Below, in pieces: positions 46,443 to 59,454 of a stretch of DNA of 64,000 nt. This stretch comes from Paraplanobispora takensis (lineage in GTDB: Bacteria > Actinomycetota > Actinomycetes > Streptosporangiales > Streptosporangiaceae): positions 85,767 to 149,766 of the forward strand of contig NZ_BOOK01000034.1 in the NCBI RefSeq assembly GCF_016863195.1, in the 5' to 3' direction. The number at the start of each line of letters is the position of its first letter. Position 1 is the first letter of the stretch. Below the pieces are notes generated by a model. That model was not told the DNA's origin and searched no databases. It saw only the letters and a list, made by a program, of their open reading frames with translations. A program made the translations under genes and the position numbers.

Positions 46443-48026
46443 ATGAGGTCGGTCGCGGAGATCAGGGGCTTCGTCCGGTCGCGGAGCCGGCGGCCGCGGA
46501 ACTGGACGGATCTGTACTCGACCGGCCTCGGGCTCGCGGTGGTCGCCGCGATGTTGTCCCAGCCCGCCTTCACGCTCCTGGCCGCGATAACCCGGCAGGC
46601 TGACCCGTCGCGGATGGGTGCCGGGGTCGCCCTGGTCATGCTGGCCGGTGCGGGTTTCCTCGCCGCCGCCCGGGCGATCGGTCCCGTCACGCTGCCGCCC
46701 GCCGACGCGGTCTGGCTCCTGATCTCGCCCCTGGACCGCCGGGCCGTGCTGCGGGGGCCCTCGGGCGTCCTGCTCGCGGTCTCCGCCGTGGCCGGGATGG
46801 TGCTCGGCGTGGGACTGCTCGCGGTCCTGGGGACCCCGGACCACACGGGCGTACGGCTGGCCGCGGCGATGCTCCTCGGCGTCGCGACGGCCACGGGGGG
46901 CATGGCCGCGGCCGTGCTGGCGCAGGCGTCGCAGACCTGGAACACATGGGCGGGCCCCGCGATCGCCGTGACCGCGGCCCTGGCCGTGGCCGTCGCGCTG
47001 CTGGGATCCGGCGCCGGACGCCGCCTCCTGACCGCGGCGGCCTCCGCCCCGCCGGCCGCGGGCGCGGTGCTCGCGGCGACGGCCGCCGCACTCGCCGGTC
47101 TGCTGGTACGGCGGGCCTGGAGGGCGCTGGAGCGGATCCCGGCCCGGACCCTGCTGGACGCCTCCGCCGGGCGGGGTCGCGCGGCCGGGGCCGCCGTCGC
47201 CGTGGAACCCGGCTCCCTGACCTGGAGTGCGGAGGACGCGCACTGGCGGGGGCGGGCCCTGCGGTCCCGGCGGTGGCCCGCGCTGCCCGCCCCGATGGCG
47301 CTTGCCTGGCAGGACTGGCGGCGGCTGGGACGCCGTCCCGGGCGGCTCGCCGTACTGTCCGCGACCGCCGCGCTGCCCGCGCTCGTCGCGCGGACCGGCG
47401 GGGGAGTCCTGGAGGGGATGACCGCACCCGCCGCCGCCCCCGGCCTCGACGCCGTCCCGGGCCTCGACGCCGCCCCCGGTCTCCTCGGCGTCTCGCTGAC
47501 CGTCGGCCTCATGCTCGTCGGCGGGCTCGCCGCCGCGGCGGCGGGCACCTCGGGCGCGCGCAGGGACGGCGACAACCCGGCGCTGGCGCGGCTGCTCGGC
47601 GTCGACCCCCGGCGGGTCCTCGCCGCCCGGGCGCTGCTGCCGGGCCTGCTCGGCGGGGCCTGGCTGGTCGCGGTGCTGGCCGGGCTCACGGTGACCGGCG
47701 CCCTTCCCGCGGGCCCGTGGTGGCCGCTGGGCGCGGCGGCCGCTCCCGCGCTGGCCGCCGGGGCGCTGCGGATGGCGCGGCGGCGGCCCGTCGACCACGC
47801 GATGCCGGTCATCGACACGCCGATGGGGGCGATGCCCACGGGAGTGATCGCCTGGGCGCTGACGGGCGCCGACCTGGTGGTGCTCGGCTGCCTCCCGCTG
47901 GCGGCGGCGCTGCTGTTCCAGCCCGCCGCGCCCGGCGGCCTCCTGGCCGCCCAGGTGCTCCTCGGGACGGCCGTCCTGTCGATCTCCGTCCTGCGCGAGG
48001 GACGGCGCCGGCGAGACCCCCTCTGA
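46443..48026 (+). CDS. ABC transporter-associated membrane protein (DUF6297-like)
   Basis: A 527-residue protein with about 11-12 hydrophobic segments, arranged as two similar halves split by a cytosolic region (about 240-300). The ATG at 46443 has GGGAGGGAGA upstream. I recall such proteins being annotated as DUF6297 next to ABC ATPases; this is from memory. It probably forms the transmembrane part of an exporter with the ATPase encoded 85 bp upstream. Confidence 0.75.
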   Translation: MRSVAEIRGFVRSRSRRPRNWTDLYSTGLGLAVVAAMLSQPAFTLLAAITRQADPSRMGAGVALVMLAGAGFLAAARAIGPVTLPPADAVWLLISPLDRRAVLRGPSGVLLAVSAVAGMVLGVGLLAVLGTPDHTGVRLAAAMLLGVATATGGMAAAVLAQASQTWNTWAGPAIAVTAALAVAVALLGSGAGRRLLTAAASAPPAAGAVLAATAAALAGLLVRRAWRALERIPARTLLDASAGRGRAAGAAVAVEPGSLTWSAEDAHWRGRALRSRRWPALPAPMALAWQDWRRLGRRPGRLAVLSATAALPALVARTGGGVLEGMTAPAAAPGLDAVPGLDAAPGLLGVSLTVGLMLVGGLAAAAAGTSGARRDGDNPALARLLGVDPRRVLAARALLPGLLGGAWLVAVLAGLTVTGALPAGPWWPLGAAAAPALAAGALRMARRRPVDHAMPVIDTPMGAMPTGVIAWALTGADLVVLGCLPLAAALLFQPAAPGGLLAAQVLLGTAVLSISVLREGRRRRDPL

Positions 48027-48036
48027 CCCGGCGGGG

Positions 48037-49083
48037 TCAGTTGAGGAAGGGGGCGACGGCGGTCCAGCCGGGGTCGCCGACGACGTCGACGCGGGGCCGG
48101 CCCTCCTCCCAGGTGATGATCAGTTCCTTGGCGTGGATGGCCGCCTCGCCCACCGGGTCGGCGTAGACGTGCAGCACCCGCTGGCCCTCGGCGCTCATGT
48201 GGGCGGCCAGCACGGCGGTGCCGTTCAGCCTGCTGATCCGGCCCGCCAGGCGCTCCTCGAAGTCGCGCAGCGCATCCAGGGACGGCCCGGCCGGCAGGCC
48301 GTCGGCGTCGCGGTGCAGGTAGGGCAGGGTGATCGCGATGTGCTGGTCGAACAGCGGATAGTCGACCGGGCGGAGCGGATAGCGCGCGGTGGCGATCAGG
48401 CGGGCGCCGGAGGCGGTCTCGCCCTCCAGCAGCGCCCACTGCTCCTCCTGGAAGCCGGAGGCGAGGTCGGCGACCACGCCGGGCAGGTGGACGGCGGGCA
48501 CGGCGTCGATCGGCTCGAACTGGACGGCGGAGATGTCGCCGACCCAGCGGGCCACGTCGTCCTCGCCGAGCAGCCAGTCGAGGGCCAGCAGGGCGGCCTC
48601 GGTCCGGGTCTCCTCGTCGAGGATGCTGAAGATCGGATGGTGGGCGACCACGTCGACGCGGGGGTTGCCGAGCGGGGCCCGCAGGCCCAGGACGAGCTTG
48701 TCCAGCGCGAACTCGTAGCCGCCGACGTCGAGGGTGAGGTCCATGGCGTGCGGGTTGGCCCGCCGGGACGGGTGGAACTCCCACAGCGCGTCGGCCGGCG
48801 GCGCGGCGGCGGCCCAGCGGTGCGCGGTGGGGCGCAGCTCGGGATCGCCGGCGGCGGTGACGATCAAGGCCTGGTCGGCGCCGAGCCCCGGGGTGATCTC
48901 CCAGACCAGGGAGGGGTGGACGACCTGGACCGCGGGACCGATCCACTCGGCCAGCCGTTCGGCCTCTCCCGCGGCGACCATCGCGTCCAGCTCCGGCCTG
49001 GCCTCGGCCCACCACGCCCAGAACTCGCCGATGCCGTCGGCGGGCTCGGCGCCGGACTCGTTCTTGCGCCCGAACAGTCGCAT
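48037..49083 (-). CDS. Conserved hypothetical protein, DUF695-like
   Basis: A 348-residue soluble protein. [46 protein letters not shown] near the N-terminus and [43 protein letters not shown] at the C-terminus suggest a two-domain protein with similarity to the DUF695 group in the second half. No catalytic motif seen. Convergent with the ABC membrane gene and divergent from mnmA. Confidence 0.6.
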   Translation of the reverse strand: MRLFGRKNESGAEPADGIGEFWAWWAEARPELDAMVAAGEAERLAEWIGPAVQVVHPSLVWEITPGLGADQALIVTAAGDPELRPTAHRWAAAAPPADALWEFHPSRRANPHAMDLTLDVGGYEFALDKLVLGLRAPLGNPRVDVVAHHPIFSILDEETRTEAALLALDWLLGEDDVARWVGDISAVQFEPIDAVPAVHLPGVVADLASGFQEEQWALLEGETASGARLIATARYPLRPVDYPLFDQHIAITLPYLHRDADGLPAGPSLDALRDFEERLAGRISRLNGTAVLAAHMSAEGQRVLHVYADPVGEAAIHAKELIITWEEGRPRVDVVGDPGWTAVAPFLN

Positions 49084-49175
49084 GGTTCCGGATTCTCCCA
49101 GTACGGCGAGACCACTGCCAACCGGCGGGTGCGGTACGGCGGCATGTCCTCCGGCGCGGGTACCCTCGAAGGGTT

Positions 49176-50246
49176 ATGAGTCTTCGTGTGCTTGCCGCCA
49201 TGTCCGGGGGCGTCGATTCCGCCGTGGCCGCCGCCCGCATCGCCGAGGCGGGCCATGACGTCACGGGCGTGCACCTGGCGCTGTCCGCCAACCCGCAGTC
49301 CTACCGAACCGGCGCCCGCGGGTGCTGCACGATCGAGGACTCCAGGGACGCCCGCCGGGCCGCCGACGTGATCGGCATCCCGTTCTACGTCTGGGACATG
49401 GCCGAACGCTTCCATCGCGACGTGGTCGAGGACTTCGTCAGCGAGTACGCCGCGGGGCGCACCCCCAACCCCTGCCTGCGCTGCAACGAGAAGATCAAAT
49501 TCGAGGCGGTGCTCGACCGGGCGCTCGCGCTCGGCTTCGACGCCGTGGCCACCGGCCACCACGCCCGGATCGTCGACGGCGTGCTGCACCGCAGCCCGGA
49601 CGCGGCCAAGGACCAGTCCTACGTGCTCGGCGTGCTCACCCGCGAGCAGCTCGGCCACGCGATCTTCCCGCTCGGCGACTCGACCAAGGCCGAGGTCCGC
49701 CGGGAGGCGGCGCGGCGCGGGCTCATGGTGGCCGACAAGCCCGACAGCCACGACATCTGCTTCATCGCCGACGGCGACACCCGCGGCTTCCTGGCCGAGC
49801 GCCTCGGCGCGGCCGAGGGCCCGATCGTCGACGAGTCCGGCGAGGTCGTCGGCAGTCACGAGGGCGCGTACGGCTTCACCGTCGGCCAGCGCAAAGGCCT
49901 GCGCATCGACCGCCCGGCCCCCGACGGCCGGCCGCGTTACGTGCTGTCCATCGAGCCGGTCTCCAACACGGTCACGGTCGGCCCGCGCTCGGCCCTGGAG
50001 GTCACGGCCATCGTGGCGGAGCGGCCGGTCTGGAACGGCCCGGTGGACGCCCCGCGCGAGCCCCTGGCCTGCACGGTCCAGCTCCGCGCGCACGGCGAGG
50101 TGTACGGCTGCCGCGCCCAGCCGTCCGGCGACGCCCTGCACATCACGCTCGACGGCCCGGCCACCGGCGTGGCGGCGGGCCAGGCGGCGGTGCTCTATCT
50201 CGGCGACACCGTGATCGGCTCAGCCACCATCGCCTCCGCGGTCTGA
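49176..50246 (+). CDS. mnmA: tRNA-specific 2-thiouridylase MnmA
   Basis: A 356-residue enzyme that installs sulfur at C2 of the wobble uridine in tRNA(Lys/Glu/Gln). The PP-loop [13 protein letters not shown], the catalytic Cys in [15 protein letters not shown] and the second Cys in [17 protein letters not shown] are present. The C-terminal beta barrel is complete. ATG 49176 follows AAGGGTT. Sulfur comes from a cysteine desulfurase, probably the one at 42895. Confidence 0.95.
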   Translation: MSLRVLAAMSGGVDSAVAAARIAEAGHDVTGVHLALSANPQSYRTGARGCCTIEDSRDARRAADVIGIPFYVWDMAERFHRDVVEDFVSEYAAGRTPNPCLRCNEKIKFEAVLDRALALGFDAVATGHHARIVDGVLHRSPDAAKDQSYVLGVLTREQLGHAIFPLGDSTKAEVRREAARRGLMVADKPDSHDICFIADGDTRGFLAERLGAAEGPIVDESGEVVGSHEGAYGFTVGQRKGLRIDRPAPDGRPRYVLSIEPVSNTVTVGPRSALEVTAIVAERPVWNGPVDAPREPLACTVQLRAHGEVYGCRAQPSGDALHITLDGPATGVAAGQAAVLYLGDTVIGSATIASAV

Positions 50247-50278
50247 TCCTGCTTCCTGCCCCCGGGGTGCCGGACGGG

Positions 50279-50920
50279 TCAGGCCAGCTCGACGGACTCG
50301 CCGGGCGTCAGGCGGCGGATCTCGGCCTTCTGCGCGTCGGCCTCCGCCCCCAGCCAGCTGTCGACCAGGCCCAGGCCGATGTCGTTGAGCCCGCCGTCGT
50401 GGGTGGAGAAGGCCCGGCCCGGCCGGACCTCGCGCAGATAGGCGATCGTCTCGGGGAGCTTCAGCCACGGCGCGCTGGTCGGCACCAGCAGCGTGGGCAC
50501 CTCGACGCCCGGCGGGGTGAACGCGTCACCCGGGTAGAAGACCTCCTCCTCGACGAGGAAGCCGACGTTCTGCACGATCGGCAGATCGGGGTAGGTCGGG
50601 GCGTGCCACTCACCGACGACCCTCACTCCGAAGCCCGCCGTGTCGAACGCGTCGCCCTGCCGTACCACCTGGACCTTCGCCGGGACGTCGGTCAGCGCGG
50701 CGGCCACCGCCTCGCAGGTCCAGATCTCCAGCGACGGGTCCGCCCCGGCGGCCCGGCGCAGCCGGTCGGCGTCCACGTGGTCGAAGTGCTCGTGGGTGAT
50801 GAGCACGGCCCGGGCGCCGTCGAGGGCCGCCTCGTCGCTGAAGCCCCCGGGGTCGATGACGAGGGCCGTACCGTCCTTCTCCAGGCGGACGCAGGCGTGC
50901 TCGAACTTCGTGAGTCTCAT
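50279..50920 (-). CDS. MBL-fold metal-dependent hydrolase
   Basis: A 213-residue metallo-beta-lactamase-fold protein, UlaG-like subgroup. Opens MRLTKFEHACVRLE, has the metal motif ITHEHFDHVD, and further ligands in VGEWHAPTY, YPGDAF and FSTHDG. Substrate unknown. Divergent from the MetE-like gene. Confidence 0.88.
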   Translation of the reverse strand: MRLTKFEHACVRLEKDGTALVIDPGGFSDEAALDGARAVLITHEHFDHVDADRLRRAAGADPSLEIWTCEAVAAALTDVPAKVQVVRQGDAFDTAGFGVRVVGEWHAPTYPDLPIVQNVGFLVEEEVFYPGDAFTPPGVEVPTLLVPTSAPWLKLPETIAYLREVRPGRAFSTHDGGLNDIGLGLVDSWLGAEADAQKAEIRRLTPGESVELA

Positions 50921-51041
50921 CCCCTCACCCTACGGCGCGGGGACATCGTGATCCGAGCACGGACCGGGGCGCCGGGCGCTTCCCGGCGGCGGGCCGGTCC
51001 GCGGCGCGGGATCGTGATCGACGGGCTCTAAGCTGGCCGTT

Positions 51042-52046
51042 GTGAATACGTTCCCGTGGGGTGAGGCGACCGCCACCGGTGTCGGGTCGCATCCGGGGGA
51101 GGACCACGCCGAGGCGGTCAGGGTCGTCTTCGGTGAGCTCCCCGCACTGCCGTACCTGCCGGAGCTGCCCGGCCGCGGTGTCGGCGCGGACATGGTGGGG
51201 CGGGCAGCCTCGCTCCTGGTCGAGCTGCCGGTGGAGGTGCAGCCGTCGGGCTGGCGCTTCACCGACCGGCCGGGGCGGGACGCCAAGCGCGCCCGCGACC
51301 ACCTGGTGCGCGACCTCGACGGGCTGGAGGAGGCCGCGCAGGGATACGAGGGGCCGTTCAAGACGCAGGTGTGCGGGCCGCTGACGCTGGCCGGGACCAT
51401 CGAGCTGCGCCACGGGGACAAGGCGCTGGCCGACGCGGGAGCCGTACGGGACCTGGTGGAGTCCTTCGCCGAGGGGCTCGCCGGGCACGTCGCCGAGCTG
51501 CGCAAGCGGGTGCCGGGCGCCACGGAGATCGTGGTCCAGCTCGACGAGCCGGGCCTGCCCGCCGTCCTGGCGGGCACGGTGCCGACGGCCTCCGGCTTCG
51601 GGCGGCTGTCCGCCGTGGATGCCCCGGTGGCCGTCGAGTGGCTCCGGTCGGCGCTGCCCGGCGACGGCTTCCCGATCGTGCACTGCTGCGCTCCGGGCGT
51701 GCCCTTCGAGGTGATCCGCAGGGCGGGGGCCAAGGGGGTCTCGCTTGACGCCTCGCTGCTGCGCCGCCGTGACGAGGACGTGATCGGCGAGTGCGTCGAG
51801 GCGGGCATCGCGTTCTTCCTCGGCGTCGTGCGCGGGGTGGACGCCCCGCTGCCGGACGTCGGCGTGATCGCCGGGCCCGCCGTCGAGCTCTGGCGCCGGA
51901 TGGGCTTCCCCGCCTCGACCCTGGCCTCGCAGGTCGTGCTCACCCCCGCCTGCGGGCTGGCCGGGGCCTCGCCCATGTACGCCAGGGCCGCCCTGGCCGC
52001 CTGCCGCAAGGCGGCGCTGGTGCTCAGGGAGGACCCGGGCGAGTGA
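51042..52046 (+). CDS. MetE C-terminal-domain-like (cobalamin-independent methionine synthase family) protein
   Basis: A 334-residue protein matching only the catalytic barrel of MetE. Opens WGEATATGVGSHPGEDHAEAVRVVFGELP. Candidate zinc ligands are His and Cys in IVHCCAPGVPFE and Cys in LTPACGLAG; the usual second Cys pattern is shifted. Standard MetE is twice as long. Short forms like this are common in actinobacteria beside mnmA and ligA and are annotated as methionine synthase; true methyl acceptor is not certain. GTG start. Confidence 0.8.
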   Translation: MNTFPWGEATATGVGSHPGEDHAEAVRVVFGELPALPYLPELPGRGVGADMVGRAASLLVELPVEVQPSGWRFTDRPGRDAKRARDHLVRDLDGLEEAAQGYEGPFKTQVCGPLTLAGTIELRHGDKALADAGAVRDLVESFAEGLAGHVAELRKRVPGATEIVVQLDEPGLPAVLAGTVPTASGFGRLSAVDAPVAVEWLRSALPGDGFPIVHCCAPGVPFEVIRRAGAKGVSLDASLLRRRDEDVIGECVEAGIAFFLGVVRGVDAPLPDVGVIAGPAVELWRRMGFPASTLASQVVLTPACGLAGASPMYARAALAACRKAALVLREDPGE

Positions 52047-52110
52047 GGCCCCCGGGACGCACGGTGGTCAGCGGTTCCACGGAGTTTCAAGTGACGTGCA
52101 AGTACGTCCC

Positions 52111-52126
52111 CATATCCATGGACATG
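52111..52126. promoter_or_regulatory. Near-palindrome upstream of small secreted protein
   Basis: CATATCCATGGACATG is symmetric except for one pair. A second short repeat, GACGT-6-ACGTC, is at 52093-52108. Both fall in the 114-bp gap before the small secreted protein and could be operators. Confidence 0.35.
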
Positions 52127-52129
52127 TAG

Positions 52130-54892
<2,763 letters not shown>

Positions 54893-55208
54893 CCCGCCCC
54901 CGACCACGTCGTGATCACCCGGCCGGCGTCGTGCCGCGGACGCCCGGCCGGGACGCCCGGGGGGTGTCCAACGGGTCTGTGTCCGGTGTGCGCGATATGT
55001 GTGGGTAGGGGTACATCCCGGCTGGTTCGGCCGGGGGGTAAGTGCACGACGCGCCCGGCTGGAGGTCTCGTACGGCATGCACTGTGATGTCTCTTATTCA
55101 CTCGCTTATCAGGCGATTCAGGGGTGTGTCACAAGATGGACAGTGACGGAACGTGCCCAACCGGTTTCGCGAAGTGGTCCGTAGGCCGTACTCTCCCATA
55201 GTGAACTA
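54893..55208 (+). promoter_or_regulatory. ligA-GGDEF intergenic region (316 bp without a gene)
   Basis: Besides the ligA terminator, the region from about 55060 to 55200 is A/T-enriched and should hold the promoter of the GGDEF-EAL gene. A CATAGT at 55197-55202 lies 6 nt before ATG 55209 and could be the -10 of a leaderless transcript, but the -35 is poor. No gene seen. Confidence 0.4.
54918..54952 (+). terminator. Terminator after ligA
   Basis: Arms CCCGGCCGGCGTC and GACGCCCGGCCGGG pair over 13 bp with one bulged C and an 8-nt loop. Confidence 0.65.
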
Positions 55209-57458
55209 ATGGGGGTTTTGTTACTCATGGCTGACCCAACCGATACCCGCGACACCGGACCGCGCCCGGGTTCTCCCCTGTGGACCTACCTGACGGTCGT
55301 CACCGTCCTGGGTTTCGCCGCCTTCGCGGTGGCACAGTGGTGGACCAGCGCCGAGGAACTGGCGTGCCTGGCGGACTCCCCGCTGTTCTGGACGCTCGCC
55401 GTCCTGATCGTGCTCGGAGAGCTCCGGCCGGTCGTGCTCAGCTCGTCGACGTCGGTGGGCGGCACCCACCCCTCGACGATGTTCACCTTCGCCGCGCTCC
55501 TGCACTACGGCCTGCCGATCGCCCTGCTGATGCAGGCGGTCGGCATCGTGGTCAACGGGGCCGCCAGCCGCAGGGCCTGGCACCGGATCCTGTTCAACCT
55601 CGCGCAGGTGACGCTGGCCTACACGGCCGCGGGCCTGGTGCTCGGGGCGTTCGGGCACCGGCCGGCCCGGATCGTCGCCGCGACGCCCGCGCGGGCCGAC
55701 GCGTGGGTGCCCGACGGGATGGACCTGCTGGCGATCGGGGTGGCCGGGCTCGCCTACTTCGCGGTCCGCGCGCTGCTGGTCTCCGGGGCGGTCGCGCTGC
55801 ACGAGCGGCGCTCGATCCACCGGGTGCTCCGGACCACGGTCGGCCACCAGAGCCTCGTCTACGCGGGACTGCTCGGCCTGGCCCCGCTGGTCGTGGTGGT
55901 CATGAACCACTCGCCGGCGCTGGTCCCGCTGTTCCTGGCCCCGCTGGCCGCGGTCTACTTCACCGCCACCATGTCGATGCGCCGCGACCACCAGGCGATG
56001 CACGACGGGCTCACCGGACTGCCCAACCGCAAGATGCTCGTGCTGCGCACCGAGGAGGCGCTCGCCGAGGCCAGGACGCGCGAGGGCGGGCGGGTCGGCC
56101 TGCTCCTGCTGGACCTCGACCGCTTCAAGGAGGTCAACGACACCCTCGGCCACCCGGTGGGGGACCGGCTGCTGCAGATGGTGGCGCACCGGCTCACCCA
56201 CAGCGTGCGGCCGGGCGACGTGGTCGCCCGGCTCGGCGGTGACGAGTTCGCGGTGCTGCTGCCCTCGGTCAGGGACGCCGCCGCCGCCAGGGAGGTCGCC
56301 GCCCGGCTCCGGGTGGCGCTCACCGAGCCGGCCCGCCTGGAGGGCATGACCTTCGACCTGGACGCCTCGGTCGGCATCGCGCTCTATCCCGACCACGCGC
56401 CCGACTTCGAGCTGCTGATGCAGCGCTCCGACGTGGCGATGTACCTCGCCAAGGAGGGCAAGACCGGCGTCGAGCTCTATCTCGCCGACAAGGACCGCAA
56501 CAGCCCCGAGCGGCTCAGCCTCCTGGGCGACCTGCGCCGGGCCCTGGACCGCTCGGAGCTGAAGCTGTACTACCAGCCGAAGCTCGACCTGGCCGCCGGG
56601 GAGATCCGGGGCGTGGAGGCGCTGCTGCGCTGGCGCCACCCGGCGCGGGGGCTGATCAGCCCGGGCGACTTCATCCCGCTGGCCGAGCAGTCCTACCTGA
56701 TGCGCCAGCTCACCGAGTACGTCATCGACGCGGCGCTGGAGCAGGCGGCGCACTGGTGGCACACCGGCGTGCACGAGCAGATCTCCGTCAACGTCTCGGC
56801 CCGCGACCTGCTCGACTCCGCGCTCCCCGAGCGGCTGGAGGCGGGGCTGGCGCGCTACCGGCTGCCCCCCAAGGCGATCCAGCTGGAGGTCACCGAGCGC
56901 ATCCTGATGACCGACCAGGCCTACACCGCCGACGCCGTGCGGGCGCTGGCCTCGCTCGGCGTGCCGCTCGCCCTGGACGACTTCGGCACCGGCTACTCGT
57001 CGCTGGTCCGCCTCCAGCGCCTGCCGGTCTCCGAGGTGAAGATCGACGCCTCGTTCGTGCGCAGGATCTGCGACTCCCCCGACGACGAGCGCATCGTGCG
57101 CTCCATCGTCGACCTGGTCCGCTCGCTGGGCCTGCGCTCGGTCGCCGAGGGCGTCGAGTCGGCCGACGTGGCCGCGCGCCTGGCCGAGATGGGGTGCGAC
57201 CTCGGCCAGGGCTGGTGGTTCGCCGAGCCGATGTCGGCTCTGGACGCCACCTCCTGGCTGCGCCGCAACCGGGGGCAGTACCACGATCCGGTCAAGCCCG
57301 TCCCCGACACGCCCGCCGCCGAAGCGCTCGACCCGGACGCGCTCGAGGCCGAGATGCTCGACGCCAAGGTGCTCGGCGGCACCCCCGGCGAGCTGTCCGG
57401 CGACCTGGTCGCGAGCGCCTACGAGACCGCCAGGGCCGTACTCGGCGGCCAGACCTGA
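55209..57458 (+). CDS. Membrane GGDEF-EAL cyclic-di-GMP signalling protein
   Basis: A 749-residue protein with about eight N-terminal transmembrane segments (up to residue about 260), then GGDEF (about 270-430) with intact RLGGDEFAVLLP and LPNRKMLVLRTEEAL, then EAL (about 445-690) with GVEALLRWRHP, SVNVSARDLLD, ALDDFGTGYSSL and VKIDASFVR. Both activities (diguanylate cyclase and phosphodiesterase) look possible. ATG 55209 or ATG 55227 may start it; neither has a strong ribosome site. Confidence 0.92.
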   Translation: MGVLLLMADPTDTRDTGPRPGSPLWTYLTVVTVLGFAAFAVAQWWTSAEELACLADSPLFWTLAVLIVLGELRPVVLSSSTSVGGTHPSTMFTFAALLHYGLPIALLMQAVGIVVNGAASRRAWHRILFNLAQVTLAYTAAGLVLGAFGHRPARIVAATPARADAWVPDGMDLLAIGVAGLAYFAVRALLVSGAVALHERRSIHRVLRTTVGHQSLVYAGLLGLAPLVVVVMNHSPALVPLFLAPLAAVYFTATMSMRRDHQAMHDGLTGLPNRKMLVLRTEEALAEARTREGGRVGLLLLDLDRFKEVNDTLGHPVGDRLLQMVAHRLTHSVRPGDVVARLGGDEFAVLLPSVRDAAAAREVAARLRVALTEPARLEGMTFDLDASVGIALYPDHAPDFELLMQRSDVAMYLAKEGKTGVELYLADKDRNSPERLSLLGDLRRALDRSELKLYYQPKLDLAAGEIRGVEALLRWRHPARGLISPGDFIPLAEQSYLMRQLTEYVIDAALEQAAHWWHTGVHEQISVNVSARDLLDSALPERLEAGLARYRLPPKAIQLEVTERILMTDQAYTADAVRALASLGVPLALDDFGTGYSSLVRLQRLPVSEVKIDASFVRRICDSPDDERIVRSIVDLVRSLGLRSVAEGVESADVAARLAEMGCDLGQGWWFAEPMSALDATSWLRRNRGQYHDPVKPVPDTPAAEALDPDALEAEMLDAKVLGGTPGELSGDLVASAYETARAVLGGQT

Positions 57459-57619
57459 CGGGCGGACGCGCGCGGGGGAGGCCGGCCGCCGATCTCCCGT
57501 CACCGGCCGCCGCCGCGGCCGGTCCGGTGTTACAGCGTGTTAATACGTCAGGCCTGCTGGACCGTGCACCCTAGGATGACAGTGTCCAATTGCCATTCAC
57601 GAAACGGGTTCAACGACTC

Positions 57620-57919
57620 ATGTCCGCCATAACCCGCGACGAGGTCGCTCACCTCGCCCGGCTCTCCAGGCTGGCCCTGTCCGACGAGGAGCTCGACCAC
57701 TTCGCCGCCCAGCTCGATGTGATCATCGGAGCGGTCGCCCGCGTCGCCGAGGTGGCGGCCGACGACATCCCGCCGACCTCGCACGCGCTCCCGCTCGCCA
57801 ACGTCTACCGTCCCGACGAGGTACGGCCCGGCCTGACGCCCGAGCAGGCGCTGTCCGGCGCCCCGGCCGTCGAGGACGGCCGCTTCCGCGTCCCGCGGAT
57901 CCTCGGGGAGGAAGCATGA
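57620..57919 (+). CDS. gatC: Asp-tRNA(Asn)/Glu-tRNA(Gln) amidotransferase subunit C
   Basis: A 99-residue linker subunit of Gat[48 protein letters not shown] and the C-terminal [18 protein letters not shown] are typical. ATG 57620 begins at the conserved sequence. Overlaps gatA by ATGA. Confidence 0.95.
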   Translation: MSAITRDEVAHLARLSRLALSDEELDHFAAQLDVIIGAVARVAEVAADDIPPTSHALPLANVYRPDEVRPGLTPEQALSGAPAVEDGRFRVPRILGEEA

Positions 57920-59406
57920 GCCTGATCCACAAGACCGCCGCCGAGCTCGGCGCGCTGGTGGCGAGCGGCGAGGTCTCCGCGGTCGAGGTGGCCCGGGCCC
58001 ACCTCGACCGGATCGACGCCGTCGAGCCCAAGGTCAACGCCTTCCTGCACGTCGACGCCGAGACGACCCTCGCCCAGGCGCGCCGGGTCGACGAGCGCCG
58101 GGCCGCGGGGGAGGAGCTCGGCCCGCTGGCCGGCGTGCCGATCGCGCACAAGGACGTCTTCACCACCACGGACATGCCGACCACGGCCGGTTCCAGGATC
58201 CTTGAGGGCTGGCGGCCGCCGTACGACGCGACCGTGACCCGCCGCCTGCGCGAGGCCGGGCTGGTGATCCTCGGCAAGACGAACCTGGACGAGTTCGCGA
58301 TGGGCTCCTCCACCGAGAACTCCGCCTACGGCGTCACCCGCAACCCGTGGGACCTGTCGCGCATCCCCGGCGGCTCCTCCGGCGGCTCGTCCGCGGCGGT
58401 CGCGGCCTACCAGGCCCCGCTGTCCACCGGCACCGACACCGGCGGCTCGATCCGCCAGCCCGCCGCGGTCACCGGCATCGTGGGCATGAAGCCGACCTAC
58501 GGCGGCTCCTCCCGCTACGGCCTGATCGCCTTCGCCAGCTCGCTGGACACGCCGGGCCCCTTCGCCAGGAACGTGCTGGACGCGGCGCTGCTGCACGAGG
58601 CGTTCTCCGGTCACGACGTCATGGACTCCACCTCCATCGACGCGCCGGTGCCGAGCGTGGTCGAGGCGGCCCGCCAGGGTGACGTGGCGGGGCTGCGCGT
58701 CGGCGTGGTCAAGGAGTTCGGCGGCGAGGGCTACCAGCCGGGCGTGCTCGCCCGCTTCCACGAGACCGTGGAGCTGCTGGAGTCGCTGGGCGCCAAGGTC
58801 GTCGAGGTCTCCTGCCCGTCGTTCACCACGGCGCTGCCGGCCTACTACCTGATCGCCCCGTCGGAGTGCTCGTCCAACCTGGCCCGCTTCGACGCGATGC
58901 GGTACGGCCTGCGCGTCGGCGACGACGGCACCCGCTCGGCCGAGGAGGTCATGGCGCTGACCCGCGCCGCGGGCTTCGGGCCCGAGGTCAAGCGGCGCAT
59001 CATCCTGGGCACCTACGCGCTGTCCAGCGGATACTACGACGCCTACTACGGCCAGGCGCAGAAGGTCCGCACGCTGATCGCCCGCGACTTCGAGGCGGCC
59101 TTCGGCCAGGTGGACGTGCTGGTCTCGCCGACCACGCCGACCACCGCGTTCCCGATCGGCGAGCGAGCCGACGACCCCATGGCGATGTACCTCGCCGACC
59201 TGTGCACCATCCCGACCAACCTCGCGGGCAACGCGGCCATCTCGGTGCCGTGCGGCCTGGCCGACGAGGACGGTCTCCCGGTGGGTCTGCAGATCATGGC
59301 CCCGGTCCTCGCCGACGACCGCTGCTACCGGGTCGGCGCCGCCGTCGAGCGCGCCCTGAACGACCGCTGGGGCGGCGGCCTGCTGTCCAGGGCGCCGGAG
59401 CTGTAG
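57916..59406 (+). CDS. gatA: Asp-tRNA(Asn)/Glu-tRNA(Gln) amidotransferase subunit A
   Basis: A 496-residue amidase subunit that releases ammonia from glutamine. The Ser-cisSer-Lys triad: Lys in PIAHKDVF, Ser in [15 protein letters not shown], and nucleophilic Ser in [12 protein letters not shown]. Translation-coupled to gatC. Followed at 48 bp by an AAA ATPase gene, not directly by gatB. Confidence 0.96.
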   Translation: MSLIHKTAAELGALVASGEVSAVEVARAHLDRIDAVEPKVNAFLHVDAETTLAQARRVDERRAAGEELGPLAGVPIAHKDVFTTTDMPTTAGSRILEGWRPPYDATVTRRLREAGLVILGKTNLDEFAMGSSTENSAYGVTRNPWDLSRIPGGSSGGSSAAVAAYQAPLSTGTDTGGSIRQPAAVTGIVGMKPTYGGSSRYGLIAFASSLDTPGPFARNVLDAALLHEAFSGHDVMDSTSIDAPVPSVVEAARQGDVAGLRVGVVKEFGGEGYQPGVLARFHETVELLESLGAKVVEVSCPSFTTALPAYYLIAPSECSSNLARFDAMRYGLRVGDDGTRSAEEVMALTRAAGFGPEVKRRIILGTYALSSGYYDAYYGQAQKVRTLIARDFEAAFGQVDVLVSPTTPTTAFPIGERADDPMAMYLADLCTIPTNLAGNAAISVPCGLADEDGLPVGLQIMAPVLADDRCYRVGAAVERALNDRWGGGLLSRAPEL

Positions 59407-59454
59407 GACCGAAGGCGCTCATAGGACCGTGGGACGGAGAGGAAGAACGGCGGC

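Noticed and set aside
44135..49291. A 1718-residue open frame on the minus strand
   Set aside because: Only the last 465 codons form a protein (FG-GAP). The rest is antisense to the ABC, membrane and hypothetical genes and results from GC-rich lack of stops.
50921..51041. Possible riboswitch (cobalamin or SAM) before the MetE-like gene
   Set aside because: The gap is only 121 bp and divergent; no conserved box or extended pairing is visible.
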